From Candidatus Enterococcus willemsii (GTDB lineage Bacteria; Bacillota; Bacilli; Lactobacillales; Enterococcaceae): 38,933 bases of DNA. The translations under genes were made by a program, and so were the position numbers. The stretch is from assembly GCF_009933335.1 (NCBI RefSeq), contig NZ_MAEL01000040.1, positions 1-38,933 on the forward strand. Direction: 5' to 3'. The notes under the pieces are model-generated. The model searched no databases, was not told the origin of the DNA, and saw only the letters and a program-made list of their open reading frames with translations. This document shows positions 1-9,259 of this stretch, piece after piece (the stretch's first letter is position 1; each line of letters begins with the position of its first letter).

Positions 1-1340
1 GTTTTTGATTTTATTGTCACATATTGATTATAAGTTTGATACACACCATTTTGTCCATTGGCTATTTGAGTAGCCCCTTCATTAATATACCCAACCAAAA
101 GGCCTTTATTATTGTACAAGGATATATATCTTATTCCGTTATAATCTGCATATTGTTTCGCTTCATAGACTTTACCATAATGATTATCTGAATTATCCTT
201 CTTATCTCCATCTACTGATTTTAAAATAGGGTAGTTCCTATGTGTAATAGTTACAAATTTATCATACTTTTTTAAATCTATTTTATTTTCACTATCATTC
301 TTTGAATAATTTTGTGCATAATCAGCAGAAATATCAAATTCTCCAGCTACTCCTGGAAAAGATAGCCTTGACGACCATTGCCATGCGCCATATTCTGTAT
401 ATCTGTTGGTTGTATTCAAGGTATAGGGATAAGCAGCAACCCACATTTTTGTATTGCCTAAACTAACTGGATCAATTAGACCAACATTTATCCAATTTAA
501 ACCAACATAATGATTCACATTTGTAAATCCCAATTCACCTAATCGTTTCTCAAATTCCTTTGAATTATCCGTATGATTATTATTGTTAGCAATTTGTGAT
601 TCTTCTATATCATTGACCATAACAGTGTCCTTAGGTAGGTTTAATCTTATCGCCATCTTCGCAAAATAATCCGCCTCTTCACGGGCACTATTTTTATCTG
701 TAAACCAGCTATAATGATATACGGATACTTTTAATCCAGCGGCTAAAGCATTTGCTACTTGTTTTTCAGCACAGGGATTTTGATATGAAGTTGCTTCTGT
801 TAATTTTACAACTACACCTGTCACACCATACGATTTAATTATTTTGTATTCCTCAACACTAATTTCTCCATTCCAAGAAGCTACATCAATAAAATTCTTA
901 TCCGGAAGATTAATATCAGTAGCACTAATTGCAGGAAGACTAGAGAATGTACTAAACGTTGTTGGTGACGTAGTCAAATCGGATCGGCGACTCGGGTAAG
1001 TTTGTTCCTCATCAAAATCGGGAATTTCAATTTCTTGGATCATTTCATTACTATCTGAGCTATCACTTGCTTGTTCTTGATTGCCTACATATTCTTCCTG
1101 TGTTGTCTCTTCAAAAGTACTACTTTCTATGTTTTCTATAGAATCTTCAACGAACTCAGAACTCTCTGTAGTCGATAATTCTGATGAAGTATCTCCACTG
1201 CCTATGTTTTCTACATCAATTTCCGAATCATATAACACTTTGCTTGTTGTTGTATCTATGTCTGTTGCATAGATAGGTAATGGGCAAAATCCTATCAATA
1301 AGGTTGATGTCATTCCTAACGCTACTATTTTCTTCTTCAT
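1..1340 (-). CDS. Secreted GH25 lysozyme (muramidase), 3' end outside window
   Basis: The frame is open from an ATG at 1340 to the left edge, giving 446 visible residues and no stop. Residues 1-25 form a signal peptide (MKKK, hydrophobic core, ending IYA). Residues 30-120 are a Ser/Thr/Glu-rich linker. Residues about 148-340 match the glycosyl hydrolase 25 fold: FIDVASWNG (D152), the acidic pair in MVNDIEES (D244, E246), WVAAYP near 300, and WQWSS followed by FDIS near 320-338. From about 358 a GW/SH3-like cell-wall-binding module begins (KYDKFVTITHRNYPILKS), and a second copy starts at the edge (YVTIKSK). Such enzymes cleave the MurNAc-GlcNAc bond of peptidoglycan outside the cell. Role could be autolysin or secreted bacteriolysin. 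The RBS is AGGATGGA. Monocistronic as far as visible. Confidence 0.85.
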   Translation of the reverse strand, partial: MKKKIVALGMTSTLLIGFCPLPIYATDIDTTTSKVLYDSEIDVENIGSGDTSSELSTTESSEFVEDSIENIESSTFEETTQEEYVGNQEQASDSSDSNEMIQEIEIPDFDEEQTYPSRRSDLTTSPTTFSTFSSLPAISATDINLPDKNFIDVASWNGEISVEEYKIIKSYGVTGVVVKLTEATSYQNPCAEKQVANALAAGLKVSVYHYSWFTDKNSAREEADYFAKMAIRLNLPKDTVMVNDIEESQIANNNNHTDNSKEFEKRLGELGFTNVNHYVGLNWINVGLIDPVSLGNTKMWVAAYPYTLNTTNRYTEYGAWQWSSRLSFPGVAGEFDISADYAQNYSKNDSENKIDLKKYDKFVTITHRNYPILKSVDGDKKDNSDNHYGKVYEAKQYADYNGIRYISLYNNKGLLVGYINEGATQIANGQNGVYQTYNQYVTIKSK

Positions 1341-1387
1341 TTTATTCCATCCTAACTTTCACTTTGAACATTTTATACACAAAGATA

Positions 1388-1416
1388 AAAATAGCACTTT
1401 ATTAAGAAACATTCAA
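1388..1416 (-). promoter_or_regulatory. Candidate sigma-A promoter of the GH25 gene
   Basis: On the minus strand TTGAAT (1416-1411) lies 17 bp from TATTTT (1393-1388), which is preceded by TGC (extended -10). It sits about 50 bp upstream of the GH25 start. Confidence 0.5.
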
Positions 1417-1504
1417 GACTATAAATAAACCTAAACAATCTTTTTAAATTACTTTTAGATGATTATAAAAAAGCACTTTATTAACCTTATAAAATAAAAT
1501 CACT

Positions 1505-1551
1505 CAAAAAAAGGACATGTCAGAAAAAAATAAATTTCCTCAACATGTCCT
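1505..1551 (-). terminator. Rho-independent terminator of the 75-residue gene
   Basis: Perfect 9-bp stem AGGACATGT / ACATGTCCT (1512-1520 and 1543-1551) with a 22-nt loop. A run of seven T follows on the minus strand. It lies 10 bp past the stop of the 75-residue gene. Confidence 0.75.
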
Positions 1552-1561
1552 CACTATACTA

Positions 1562-1789
1562 TCAACTAAAAAAACAACTACTACCTACTAAATGCTTAAT
1601 ATCAAACTTGTCTACTTCTACTAACTTATCTTCATTAATTTTATCCTGATCGCAACTCTCATAATTTTCAACTTTAAATAGAACAGAAGTATCAGACACA
1701 CTTTGAACTTTCCCTATAAACTTCCGATGAAAATCCTTTGGTTGAACTTCATATCTTTCACCAACTTGTAGTTCCTTTAATTTAATCAT
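1562..1789 (-). CDS. Small cytoplasmic protein of unknown function (75 aa)
   Basis: I do not recognise this protein. It starts at an ATG preceded by AAAGGGGATG and is followed by its own terminator, so it is a real single-gene unit. It has no membrane segment or signal peptide. The N-terminal half (KLKELQVGERYEVQPKDFHRKF, then IGKVQSVSDTSVLFKVENY) alternates hydrophobic and polar residues like a small all-beta SH3/OB-type fold. It is followed by an acidic/lysine stretch and ends in SSCFFS. It lies between the GH25 gene and asnS with no evident operon partner. Confidence 0.65.
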   Translation of the reverse strand: MIKLKELQVGERYEVQPKDFHRKFIGKVQSVSDTSVLFKVENYESCDQDKINEDKLVEVDKFDIKHLVGSSCFFS

Positions 1790-1894
1790 GATAACATCCC
1801 CTTTAATAAATCACGATTATTTTGGATAATAAATTATTCAAATAATCTATACTATATTCATAACACGTATTTAAAAAACATACAAGTTTTTTTA

Positions 1895-1933
1895 CCTAAA
1901 AAAGGCAACTCCCTTATACGGAAAGTTGCCTTT
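1895..1933 (-). terminator. Terminator of the dinG-ypmB-aspB-asnS unit
   Basis: 10-bp stem AAAGGCAACT / AGTTGCCTTT (1901-1910, 1924-1933), 13-nt loop, ending in a short T run on the minus strand. It begins 5 bp after the asnS stop. Confidence 0.7.
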
Positions 1934-1938
1934 AATTA

Positions 1939-3237
1939 TTACGGATAAATACGATTCAACAAACGTGGGAATGGACTTGCTTCTCGTACATGTTCAATAC
2001 CTGCTAACCAAGTCACTGTACGTTCTAATCCTAAACCAAAACCAGAATGTGGGACAGAGCCATATTTACGTAAATCTAAATACCATGAGTATTCTTCTGG
2101 ATTTAAACCATGATGCTCAATTTCACCTAGTAAGTGATCGTAATCAACATCACGTTCAGAACCACCAATAATTTCACCATAACCTTCTGGTGCAATCATA
2201 TCGGCACAAATAACGATGTCTTCACGAGTTGGATGTGGTTTCATGTAAAATGGTTTGATGGCTTTTGGATAGTTTAAAATAAAGACTGGTTGGTCATATG
2301 AATTAGCAATGAATGTTTCGTGTGGTGAACCAAAATCATCGCCCCATTCAATATCATCAAAACCATTTTTAATTAACAATTCCACTGCTTCATCATAAGA
2401 AATACGTGGATAAGGTAGTTTTGTATATTTTTCTAACACAGAACGATCACGGCCTAAAGTATCTAGCGCCATGTCACAGTTATCCAAAACGTTTTGTACT
2501 AAGAATGCCACATATTGTTCTTGGATTTCTAAACTTTCATCTTGATGCATGAAAGCCATTTCTGGTTCCATCATCCAAAATTCAATTAAATGACGACGTG
2601 TTTTTGATTTTTCAGCACGGAAAGTTGGACCGAACGAGAAGACTTTCCCAAAAGCCATTGCTGCAGCTTCCATATATAATTGTCCTGATTGAGACAAGTA
2701 TGCTTTATGGTCAAAATAGTTTGTTTCAAATAAATCAGTTGTTCCTTCTGGTGCTGAACCCGTTAGAATTGGTGGATCGATTTTAATAAAGTTCTTTTTA
2801 TTAAAGAATTCGTAAGTAGCACGAATAATTTCGTTACGGATTTGCATCACTGCATGTTGTCTTGATGAACGTAACCATAAATGACGGTGATCCATTAAGA
2901 ATTCTGTTCCATGCTCTTTTGGTGTGATTGGATAATCATGACTTTCACCAATCACCTCAATTGTTTCTACACCAATTTCATAACCAAATTTTGAACGGCT
3001 ATCTTCACGAATTTCACCTGTAATCCAGACAGATGTTTCTTGAGTTAAATTCTTCGCTGTTTGAAAAATTTCTTCGCCTACTTCATTTTTAACTACGATT
3101 CCTTGAAAATTAGCTGAACCGTCTCTTAACTGTAAGAAAGCAATCTTACCGCTTGAGCGTTTGTTGGCAATCCATGCGCCGATTTTTACTGTTTCGCCTA
3201 CATGATTTTTTGCATCAATAATTTGAATTTGTTCCAC
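1939..3237 (-). CDS. asnS: Asparaginyl-tRNA synthetase
   Basis: Class IIb aminoacyl-tRNA synthetase that charges tRNA-Asn with asparagine in the cytosol. The 432-residue length is normal for the family. Residues 1-105 form the anticodon-binding OB fold ([24 protein letters not shown]). The catalytic domain follows, with motif 2 [16 protein letters not shown] and motif 3 [15 protein letters not shown]. The start is GTG at 3237, with RBS GGAGAG seven bases upstream; no better ATG exists. It is the last gene of the dinG-ypmB-aspB-asnS order, which is conserved in Bacillus and lactic acid bacteria, 43 bp after aspB. Linking an aspartate aminotransferase to AsnRS suggests shared aspartate/asparagine metabolism, but that is inference. 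Confidence 0.97.
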   Translation of the reverse strand: MEQIQIIDAKNHVGETVKIGAWIANKRSSGKIAFLQLRDGSANFQGIVVKNEVGEEIFQTAKNLTQETSVWITGEIREDSRSKFGYEIGVETIEVIGESHDYPITPKEHGTEFLMDHRHLWLRSSRQHAVMQIRNEIIRATYEFFNKKNFIKIDPPILTGSAPEGTTDLFETNYFDHKAYLSQSGQLYMEAAAMAFGKVFSFGPTFRAEKSKTRRHLIEFWMMEPEMAFMHQDESLEIQEQYVAFLVQNVLDNCDMALDTLGRDRSVLEKYTKLPYPRISYDEAVELLIKNGFDDIEWGDDFGSPHETFIANSYDQPVFILNYPKAIKPFYMKPHPTREDIVICADMIAPEGYGEIIGGSERDVDYDHLLGEIEHHGLNPEEYSWYLDLRKYGSVPHSGFGLGLERTVTWLAGIEHVREASPFPRLLNRIYP

Positions 3238-3280
3238 TTGTGTCTCTCCATTCTATAATTAAGCGTTCTATCAAAGTGTA

Positions 3281-4471
3281 TTACTTTCTGCGTTTATTTT
3301 CAACAAAAGCTTTGATTCTATTGACTGTTTTTTCTAATGTTTCCCAGTCAGTAGCATAACTTAGTCGAATATTTTCTTCTGCACCAAAGCCTGCCCCTGT
3401 CACTAAAGCAACATGCGCTTCATTTAGTAACGCATCGGTAAATTCAGTGACATCATCATAACCACATATTTCCATTGTTCCTTTTACATTTGGGAATAAA
3501 TAAAAAGCACCTTGTGGTTTGACTAATTTGACCCCAGGAATTTCTAAAACCAATGGATATAAACGATTTAAACGTTCTTCAAAGGCAAGTCGCATCTCTT
3601 CCACTGTATCTTGAGGACCAGTCAATGCTTCTACTGCTGCATATTGACTCACGGCAGTCGGATTACTTGTCGATTGAGAAGCGATATCAATCATCGCTTG
3701 AATCAATTCTTTATTTCCTACCGCAAATCCGATACGCCAACCTGTCATAGAATAGCTTTTTGATACCCCATTAATAATCAATGTATGCTGACGAATCTCT
3801 TCAGAAATAGTTGCAATCGGCGTAAACGTGTGCTCACCATAAACGAGACGACCATAAATATCATCTGCCACAATTAATAAGTCATTTGCAACCGCCCACT
3901 CACCAATCTGTGCCAACTCTTCTTTCGTATAAATCATCCCCGTTGGATTAGATGGCGAATTTAAAATAATCGCTTTTGTCTTCGTTGTGCGAACACTCTC
4001 TAATTGTTCAACAGTGATTTTAAAATTATTTGATTCTTGTCCGGCAACGAAGACTGGTGTTCCATCCGCTAGCTTCACTTGTTCTCCGTAACTTACCCAG
4101 TAAGGTGTAGGAATGATGACTTCATCCCCTTCATCTAACAATGCTTGGAAAAGAACATATAACGCAAATTTTGCACCATCCGTTACTAATGTTTGTGAAA
4201 CATCATAAGTAAGACCGTAAAATTGTTCAATATATGAAATAATTGCTTGACGTAATTCAGGGATTCCGGCTGTTTGTGTGTAGAAACTTGCTTTGCCTGA
4301 TTCAATCGCTTCAATAGCTGCTTGTTGAATATGTTTTGGTGTTGGAAAATCCGGCTCTCCTAATGTCACACTTAACACATCGGCGCCTTGACTTTTCAAT
4401 TCTTTCGCTTTAGCAGAAGCTGTCAAAGTAACTGACGGCTCTAATGTTTCTGTTCGTTTAGATAATTTCAT
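3281..4471 (-). CDS. aspB: Pyridoxal-phosphate aspartate aminotransferase (class I)
   Basis: Interconverts aspartate and oxaloacetate with 2-oxoglutarate/glutamate. The fold-type I features are all visible: SLGEPDFPTP-like N-terminus, NSPSNPTG (N175), VADDIYG (about 203), the PLP lysine K238 in SKSYSMTGWR, and the substrate-carboxylate arginine near the C-terminus (RLSYATD). The start chosen is ATG 4471 (MKLSKRTE). It has AAAGGG nine bases upstream. An in-frame ATG at 4489 lacks a usable RBS and would add only six residues. The 396-residue length matches Bacillus AspB. It lies 24 bp after ypmB, so co-transcription is likely. Substrate range within class I aminotransferases cannot be proved from sequence. 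Confidence 0.92.
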   Translation of the reverse strand: MKLSKRTETLEPSVTLTASAKAKELKSQGADVLSVTLGEPDFPTPKHIQQAAIEAIESGKASFYTQTAGIPELRQAIISYIEQFYGLTYDVSQTLVTDGAKFALYVLFQALLDEGDEVIIPTPYWVSYGEQVKLADGTPVFVAGQESNNFKITVEQLESVRTTKTKAIILNSPSNPTGMIYTKEELAQIGEWAVANDLLIVADDIYGRLVYGEHTFTPIATISEEIRQHTLIINGVSKSYSMTGWRIGFAVGNKELIQAMIDIASQSTSNPTAVSQYAAVEALTGPQDTVEEMRLAFEERLNRLYPLVLEIPGVKLVKPQGAFYLFPNVKGTMEICGYDDVTEFTDALLNEAHVALVTGAGFGAEENIRLSYATDWETLEKTVNRIKAFVENKRRK

Positions 4472-4495
4472 AACCCTACACCCTTTCATTTTTCA

Positions 4496-4996
4496 TTAAA
4501 TATTTTGAATTGCTTTTAATTCATTTCCTTTTTTAAAGTCAATCAGATAATAATTATTACCTTGTTCACCAGTAGTCATCACTTCCCAAACTGGCTTGTC
4601 TTCAAACATACCAAAACTTATTTTTCGTATGTTATCATCTGGATAATTCGAGTGAACAACTTCTTTGGCATCATTTTCGGTAATACCATCTGCTTGGTTG
4701 AACACAGTTACTTGCTCTCCAGATTTAGGAACGACAACGATTAATGATTGATTTTTATTATCTTTTCCCGCGATAGTGAAATAGGTTTTCTCGCGTGTAA
4801 ACCAATAAAAATCATCTACAGTCTCAATATTTGCATACTGTTTAGCTAGTTCTGTTGCTTCCTTTTCTGCTTGTCGCATTGGACGAGAGGAACGAATGTA
4901 AAAAATCGATGAGAAAAGAATAACTGCTAATAAAATAACAATACCTGTCAGTAAACCAATGACTAATCGTTTCTCATTCTTGATGCTTTTATCCAC
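4496..4996 (-). CDS. ypmB: YpmB/TseB-like membrane-anchored PepSY-type protein (DUF5590)
   Basis: 166 residues. There is an N-terminal lysine-rich tail, one membrane segment at about 11-34 (LVIGLLTGIVILLAVILFSS), then an extracellular domain. The extracellular part contains two PepSY-like beta-alpha repeats, with VDDFYWFTREKTYFTIAGKD and a later half that includes KISFGMFEDKPVWEV. Position between dinG and aspB is the standard place for this gene. In B. subtilis the homologue has been linked to cell-wall elongation and PBP2A function (TseB); that is family knowledge. The start codon is GTG at 4996, with GGGAG 11 bases upstream. Confidence 0.82.
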   Translation of the reverse strand: MDKSIKNEKRLVIGLLTGIVILLAVILFSSIFYIRSSRPMRQAEKEATELAKQYANIETVDDFYWFTREKTYFTIAGKDNKNQSLIVVVPKSGEQVTVFNQADGITENDAKEVVHSNYPDDNIRKISFGMFEDKPVWEVMTTGEQGNNYYLIDFKKGNELKAIQNI

Positions 4997-5071
4997 TTAT
5001 TTTACACTCCCTTCTATAACTTTACATTATACAAAAAGTCTAAAGAAATCTGTACTACTTTTCATTAAAAC

Positions 5072-7816
5072 TTATGTCTTTTCTAAAAAGTCTGTGACAG
5101 CTTCTTTAATTTTGACAATAGAAGCTTCAATTAAAGGTAGTTCTTTAGGTAAGGCACGAGCAATTTTTTTGCCATATTTCGTTGTGACAATTCGGCGATC
5201 CAAAATAATCATAACACCCTTGTCTTCTTCTGAACGAATCAACCGTCCTAACCCTTGACGTAATTTTAACGCAGCTTTCGGAATACTTTCTTGCATAAAC
5301 GGATTGATTCCTTGCTCAGTTAAGTATGCATGACGAGCTTGTGTCATCAGTCGTTCTGGATTTTCAAAAGGCAAACGGGTCACAATCAATACTTGCAAGG
5401 AATCTCCCGGCAAATCAACCCCTTCCCAAAAACTGTCCGCACCAAATAAAATACTATCTTTCGATTGCATAAATCGTTTTAACAGCTTTTCACGACTACC
5501 ACCAATTCCTTGAGCGAGAATTTCCTTTCCTTGCTCTAAAAAGCGCATATGCATCCGATTGTAGACACGTTGTAAAATATCATGCGAGGTAAATAACACA
5601 AGGACAGGTTGCTGAATATCACGTAGCAAAGCTGTTAATTGATGCGCTAACGTATCCGCGTATTCTTGTGGTGTTAATTCATTAATCGGTGCGCCTTCAG
5701 TCAAAGTGAATAATTTTGCTTGTTGGGCATAATCATAGGTTGTCGGGATAATTTTTAATGGTGTTTCGGGAATACCCATTTTTTTAGCAAAGTATTGTCG
5801 ATCACCTGATACGCGTAACGTACCACCAATATACAAAATCTTTTCATAACGTTCATACCACTTAGTATTTGGTAGAATAGCAGCATCAAAGTCAACAAGT
5901 TGTAATTTCACTCGTTGGTTATAAACCGATAGAAAATGAACATAGTTCGCATCCCAACATGAAAACCATTGATGAATCAGATAACTTTGTTGAACCATTT
6001 CATCAAAGAAGCGTAATAAATCAATCCATAAAACGCGTTGACGATTCATCCATTGATCGCTCATTGGCTTGATGTATGACAAGAATTGTGTCTGTAGATC
6101 TAGCAGTTCATCATAATACAGCAACAAACGTTGGATGTTCTTTTCACATGTACTTGACACGTTCAATCGTTCTTCTTCCGTTACGATTTCTTCTTGTTTA
6201 ACAGAAAGGTTAGGTAACCATTCAGAAAAAATATCTTCTTGCATTTCCAGAATAGCTGTTAATTCAGCACGATACAATTCAAACAAATGGATGGCTTCAG
6301 GCTCCTGATCAATAAGCATCTCAATTAAATCAAAAAGCTGTGCTTCCTCTTGATAATGTGTAATCTTCTTCTCAAACGCATGCATATCTAAGAACAAATG
6401 AGAGACTTTCTCCATAATTTCTGGTAAATGGTGTGCTTCATCAATAATTAAATAACGACTACTTGGAATAAATTGATGCTTCCGTTGCGTTTCTTGTGCC
6501 AATAATGCATGGTTAACAATTAACACATTGCTTTGTTTCATACGTGCATACAAATGACGTAAAAAATCATCTTGATAAAACGGTTGACTAGGACTTAAGT
6601 ACTCCACACCAAAATGTTTAATTTCTTGAAAAAGTAAATGATTCAACCGAATTAAGTTCAATTCATCTAAATCTCCAGTCACAGTTTGTGTTAGCCAGAC
6701 TAAAATCCCCATCTGATACAAGGCATATTGCTTTTGTTGAACAGGTGCATCCAGTGTTGCCTTAAACCGTTGCAAATCAATATAATGACTTTTGCTTTTA
6801 ACCACCGTCGCTTGAATTGGTTGGTCTAAAATGGTATTTAGTAACGGAATATCTTGATTCATCAATTGTTGTTGCAATAAAAGAGAGACAGTACTGATAA
6901 TCACAGGTTCTTCAGGAGTCGCTAAAAACTGTGCGGGCAAGAGATAACCAATTGTTTTGCCCATCCCCGTTGATGCTTCAATTAATAAATCTTTGTGCGT
7001 CCCTTCTGTAAAGTGTCGATACACATGATTCATTAATTTCCCCTGTTCTTTACGGTAGGTTAATTTCTCTTGATATAAAGCAAGCTTATCTTTCTTAGTC
7101 AGTGGGAATTTCCGTCCAAATTGTTGTTCCTCGAACATTGGCACTTCTTTTTTTCGCAAAGCAAGTCCTTCAACCACTGTTAGTTCTTCTGCTATTTGTA
7201 CTGGGTGTTCTTGCATTTCATGGAATACACTGGCAATGTACTGGCTGGTTTGCATGCTAGTCACTGCACTTAATTGCGTGATTTTTTCCATTGTCACTAG
7301 TGGTAAATTACGCATAATTGATTCAATATAAATTAACAATGATGCGGTCACTTCTGCATCACTATCAGCCTGATGTGGGGCATCGTGGGCCAAACCTAAA
7401 CTTTCTGCCAAATCACCTAAACGAAAACTAATCTCTGTAGATAAAAAAATCTGTGCCAGCTCGACAGTATCAATACCTGCAATGGTCAACGGTGGCATCC
7501 CACAACGCTGCAATTCATGATTTAAAAAATGATAATCAAAATGAATATTATGAGCAACAAAAGTTGTATCTTCTAATAAATTGTAAATGGTTTGAGCCAC
7601 GTCTTCAAAAAAAGGAGCTTTTTTTACTCGACTATTTGAAATATGCGTTAGATTTTGAATTTGTTTAGAAATTGGTTGCATTGGATTAATGTCAGTTGCA
7701 AATCGACTAACAATTTGATTATTTTCAACGAGGACACAACCAAATTGGATGATTCGATCGGTTTTTGGGTCAGTGCCTGTCGTTTCAATATCTACGATCG
7801 CATACGTATTTTTCAT
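5072..7816 (-). CDS. dinG: DinG-family protein: DnaQ-like exonuclease fused to XPD-type helicase
   Basis: 914 residues. Residues 1-170 form a DEDDh 3'-5' exonuclease: D9/E11 in IVDIETTGTD, D94 in HNIHFDYHF, and H148/D153. The helicase part has Walker A EASTGMGKT (280-288), the DEAH box LIIDEAHHLPE, FWEGVDLPGDSL, and the arginine-finger region RQGLGRLIRS. There is no cysteine between Walker A and DEAH. The Fe-S cluster of E. coli DinG and XPD is therefore absent, as in other Firmicutes proteins of this type, where exonuclease activity may dominate. The start is ATG 7816, with AAGGAG ten bases upstream. An upstream in-frame ATG at 7849 overlaps a TATAAT box and has no RBS, so it is not the start. 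First gene of the unit ending in asnS. Confidence 0.93.
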   Translation of the reverse strand: MKNTYAIVDIETTGTDPKTDRIIQFGCVLVENNQIVSRFATDINPMQPISKQIQNLTHISNSRVKKAPFFEDVAQTIYNLLEDTTFVAHNIHFDYHFLNHELQRCGMPPLTIAGIDTVELAQIFLSTEISFRLGDLAESLGLAHDAPHQADSDAEVTASLLIYIESIMRNLPLVTMEKITQLSAVTSMQTSQYIASVFHEMQEHPVQIAEELTVVEGLALRKKEVPMFEEQQFGRKFPLTKKDKLALYQEKLTYRKEQGKLMNHVYRHFTEGTHKDLLIEASTGMGKTIGYLLPAQFLATPEEPVIISTVSLLLQQQLMNQDIPLLNTILDQPIQATVVKSKSHYIDLQRFKATLDAPVQQKQYALYQMGILVWLTQTVTGDLDELNLIRLNHLLFQEIKHFGVEYLSPSQPFYQDDFLRHLYARMKQSNVLIVNHALLAQETQRKHQFIPSSRYLIIDEAHHLPEIMEKVSHLFLDMHAFEKKITHYQEEAQLFDLIEMLIDQEPEAIHLFELYRAELTAILEMQEDIFSEWLPNLSVKQEEIVTEEERLNVSSTCEKNIQRLLLYYDELLDLQTQFLSYIKPMSDQWMNRQRVLWIDLLRFFDEMVQQSYLIHQWFSCWDANYVHFLSVYNQRVKLQLVDFDAAILPNTKWYERYEKILYIGGTLRVSGDRQYFAKKMGIPETPLKIIPTTYDYAQQAKLFTLTEGAPINELTPQEYADTLAHQLTALLRDIQQPVLVLFTSHDILQRVYNRMHMRFLEQGKEILAQGIGGSREKLLKRFMQSKDSILFGADSFWEGVDLPGDSLQVLIVTRLPFENPERLMTQARHAYLTEQGINPFMQESIPKAALKLRQGLGRLIRSEEDKGVMIILDRRIVTTKYGKKIARALPKELPLIEASIVKIKEAVTDFLEKT

Positions 7817-7847
7817 CCTATTTTCACTCCTTACACATGCTCTTTGC

Positions 7848-7853
7848 ATTATA
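7848..7853 (-). promoter_or_regulatory. Candidate -10 box of the dinG operon
   Basis: TATAAT on the minus strand, 32 bp upstream of the dinG start. No good -35 hexamer is visible at 16-18 bp, so this is a weak call. It argues against the upstream ATG at 7849. Confidence 0.4.
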
Positions 7854-7888
7854 CTACAAAGCGTTTCATTCGCCTACCTTCATCTAAA

Positions 7889-7918
7889 TGAAAAAAGCTA
7901 CCCCACAGAGGATAGCTT
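7889..7918 (-). terminator. Terminator of the guaD-NCS2 permease unit
   Basis: On the minus strand AAGCTATCC / GGGGTAGCTT forms a 9-bp stem with one U-G pair (7895-7918), followed by TTTTTT. It begins ten bases after the permease stop. Confidence 0.75.
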
Positions 7919-7927
7919 CTTTATCTG

Positions 7928-9253
7928 TTATTTCGGTTCAGGAATTAATTTATTCATTACGACTGCCACAATCGCACTTAAAGCAATTGGTGAATCTAAT
8001 AAGTATTGCACAAATTGAGGGGCACTTTGTTTGACTTCTAGGGGCATGAATAATAAGCCGATGGCACAAATTAGCGGAACCCCAATGATATATAGTTCTC
8101 TTTCAGAAAATTCTTCATTCTTGATTACACGGAAACCACTTAGCATGATAATCACACAAACGACTGAGAAAACACCGCCGATGACAGCCGAAGGAACTAC
8201 ATGAATCAGTGCGGATAATTTACCCAAGAAGGACAAGATAATAAACCATACTGAGGCCATCACAAATACTTTCTTACTCGCCACACCAGTAATGGAAATA
8301 ATCCCTGCATTAGTCGAATATCCTGTTACCGGGGTTGTTCCAACTAAGGCAGCAGTTAAGCAACCTAGCCCTTCACCAATGACTCCTTTGTTAATTTGCT
8401 CATCTGTTACAGACTCTTCTGTCACTGCACTTACCGCATACCACGTACCGGTTGTTTCTGCGAGTAACACCATGTAGATAACTAACATTGTTAAAATAGC
8501 TGAAATATCAAAGTCTAAACCAAAATGAACAAATGCTAAATTAGGAAGACTAAAAAATGGCGCTGCTGCAACCGAACTAAAATCCAAACCTCCCATGAAA
8601 CGTGCAACGACTGATCCTAAAATCAGCGCAATAATAACAGAACTAATCCGAAAAACTTTTCCCAAACGAGGAAAGTATTCGCCAAACATTGAAAAAATAA
8701 CTAATGTAGCTGCTGTAATGACTGCTAACAAAATATTTTGGTTAATAGTTAAAGTCTCACTTGAAACATAGATATTGCCAGTGAAAGCAGATGGCAACAA
8801 CGTCAAACCAACAATCATAATAATCGTTCCACTCACAATTGTCGGAATAAATTTACGAACAATGTATTTATACACACCGGTCATTCCCAACAAAATAATT
8901 GCGATTGCACCAATCACACTTGCTCCTAAAACGGTATCCATGCCTTTTGCTCCAAGATAAATGCCAATGATTGCACCGACTGGAACAAAAGAAGGACCTT
9001 GACAAACAGGTAATTTTAAGAAAAATAGCACTTGAATTAAAGAGGCAATCCCTGCACCTAAAAAGGTAGATTGAATTAAACTTGCCGCATCAGGTGAAGA
9101 CATCCCCACTGCTGTTGCAATAATAAATGGTGGTACATATACATCCATTGCCAACACATGTTGCAACCCTAAAATAACTGCTTGTCCAAACGGAATATTA
9201 TCATTGACACCAACCGTCAAACTCTTTTTTTCGACACTTTGTTCCACTTTCAT
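7928..9253 (-). CDS. NCS2-family purine (xanthine/guanine-type) permease
   Basis: 441 residues, with about 12-14 membrane segments. Nucleobase:cation symporter-2 features are visible: LGLQHVLAMDVYVPPFI near the N-terminus, QGPSFVPVGAIIGIYLG, a conserved acidic position in LAETTGTWYA, and the NAT signature-like NAGIISITGVASK. It imports a nucleobase with protons. It lies 6 bp downstream of guanine deaminase, so guanine or another oxopurine is the likely cargo rather than uracil; that is inference from context. The annotated ATG lies only two bases from a GGGGG RBS. GTG at 9247 (third codon) has a better spacing of eight and may be the true start. Confidence 0.88.
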   Translation of the reverse strand: MKVEQSVEKKSLTVGVNDNIPFGQAVILGLQHVLAMDVYVPPFIIATAVGMSSPDAASLIQSTFLGAGIASLIQVLFFLKLPVCQGPSFVPVGAIIGIYLGAKGMDTVLGASVIGAIAIILLGMTGVYKYIVRKFIPTIVSGTIIMIVGLTLLPSAFTGNIYVSSETLTINQNILLAVITAATLVIFSMFGEYFPRLGKVFRISSVIIALILGSVVARFMGGLDFSSVAAAPFFSLPNLAFVHFGLDFDISAILTMLVIYMVLLAETTGTWYAVSAVTEESVTDEQINKGVIGEGLGCLTAALVGTTPVTGYSTNAGIISITGVASKKVFVMASVWFIILSFLGKLSALIHVVPSAVIGGVFSVVCVIIMLSGFRVIKNEEFSERELYIIGVPLICAIGLLFMPLEVKQSAPQFVQYLLDSPIALSAIVAVVMNKLIPEPK

Positions 9254-9259
9254 TTCCCC

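Noticed and set aside
1081-1272. Plus-strand open frame inside the GH25 linker
   Set aside because: It is antisense to the Ser/Thr/Glu-rich linker, lacks an RBS and has a low-complexity composition caused by the opposite strand.
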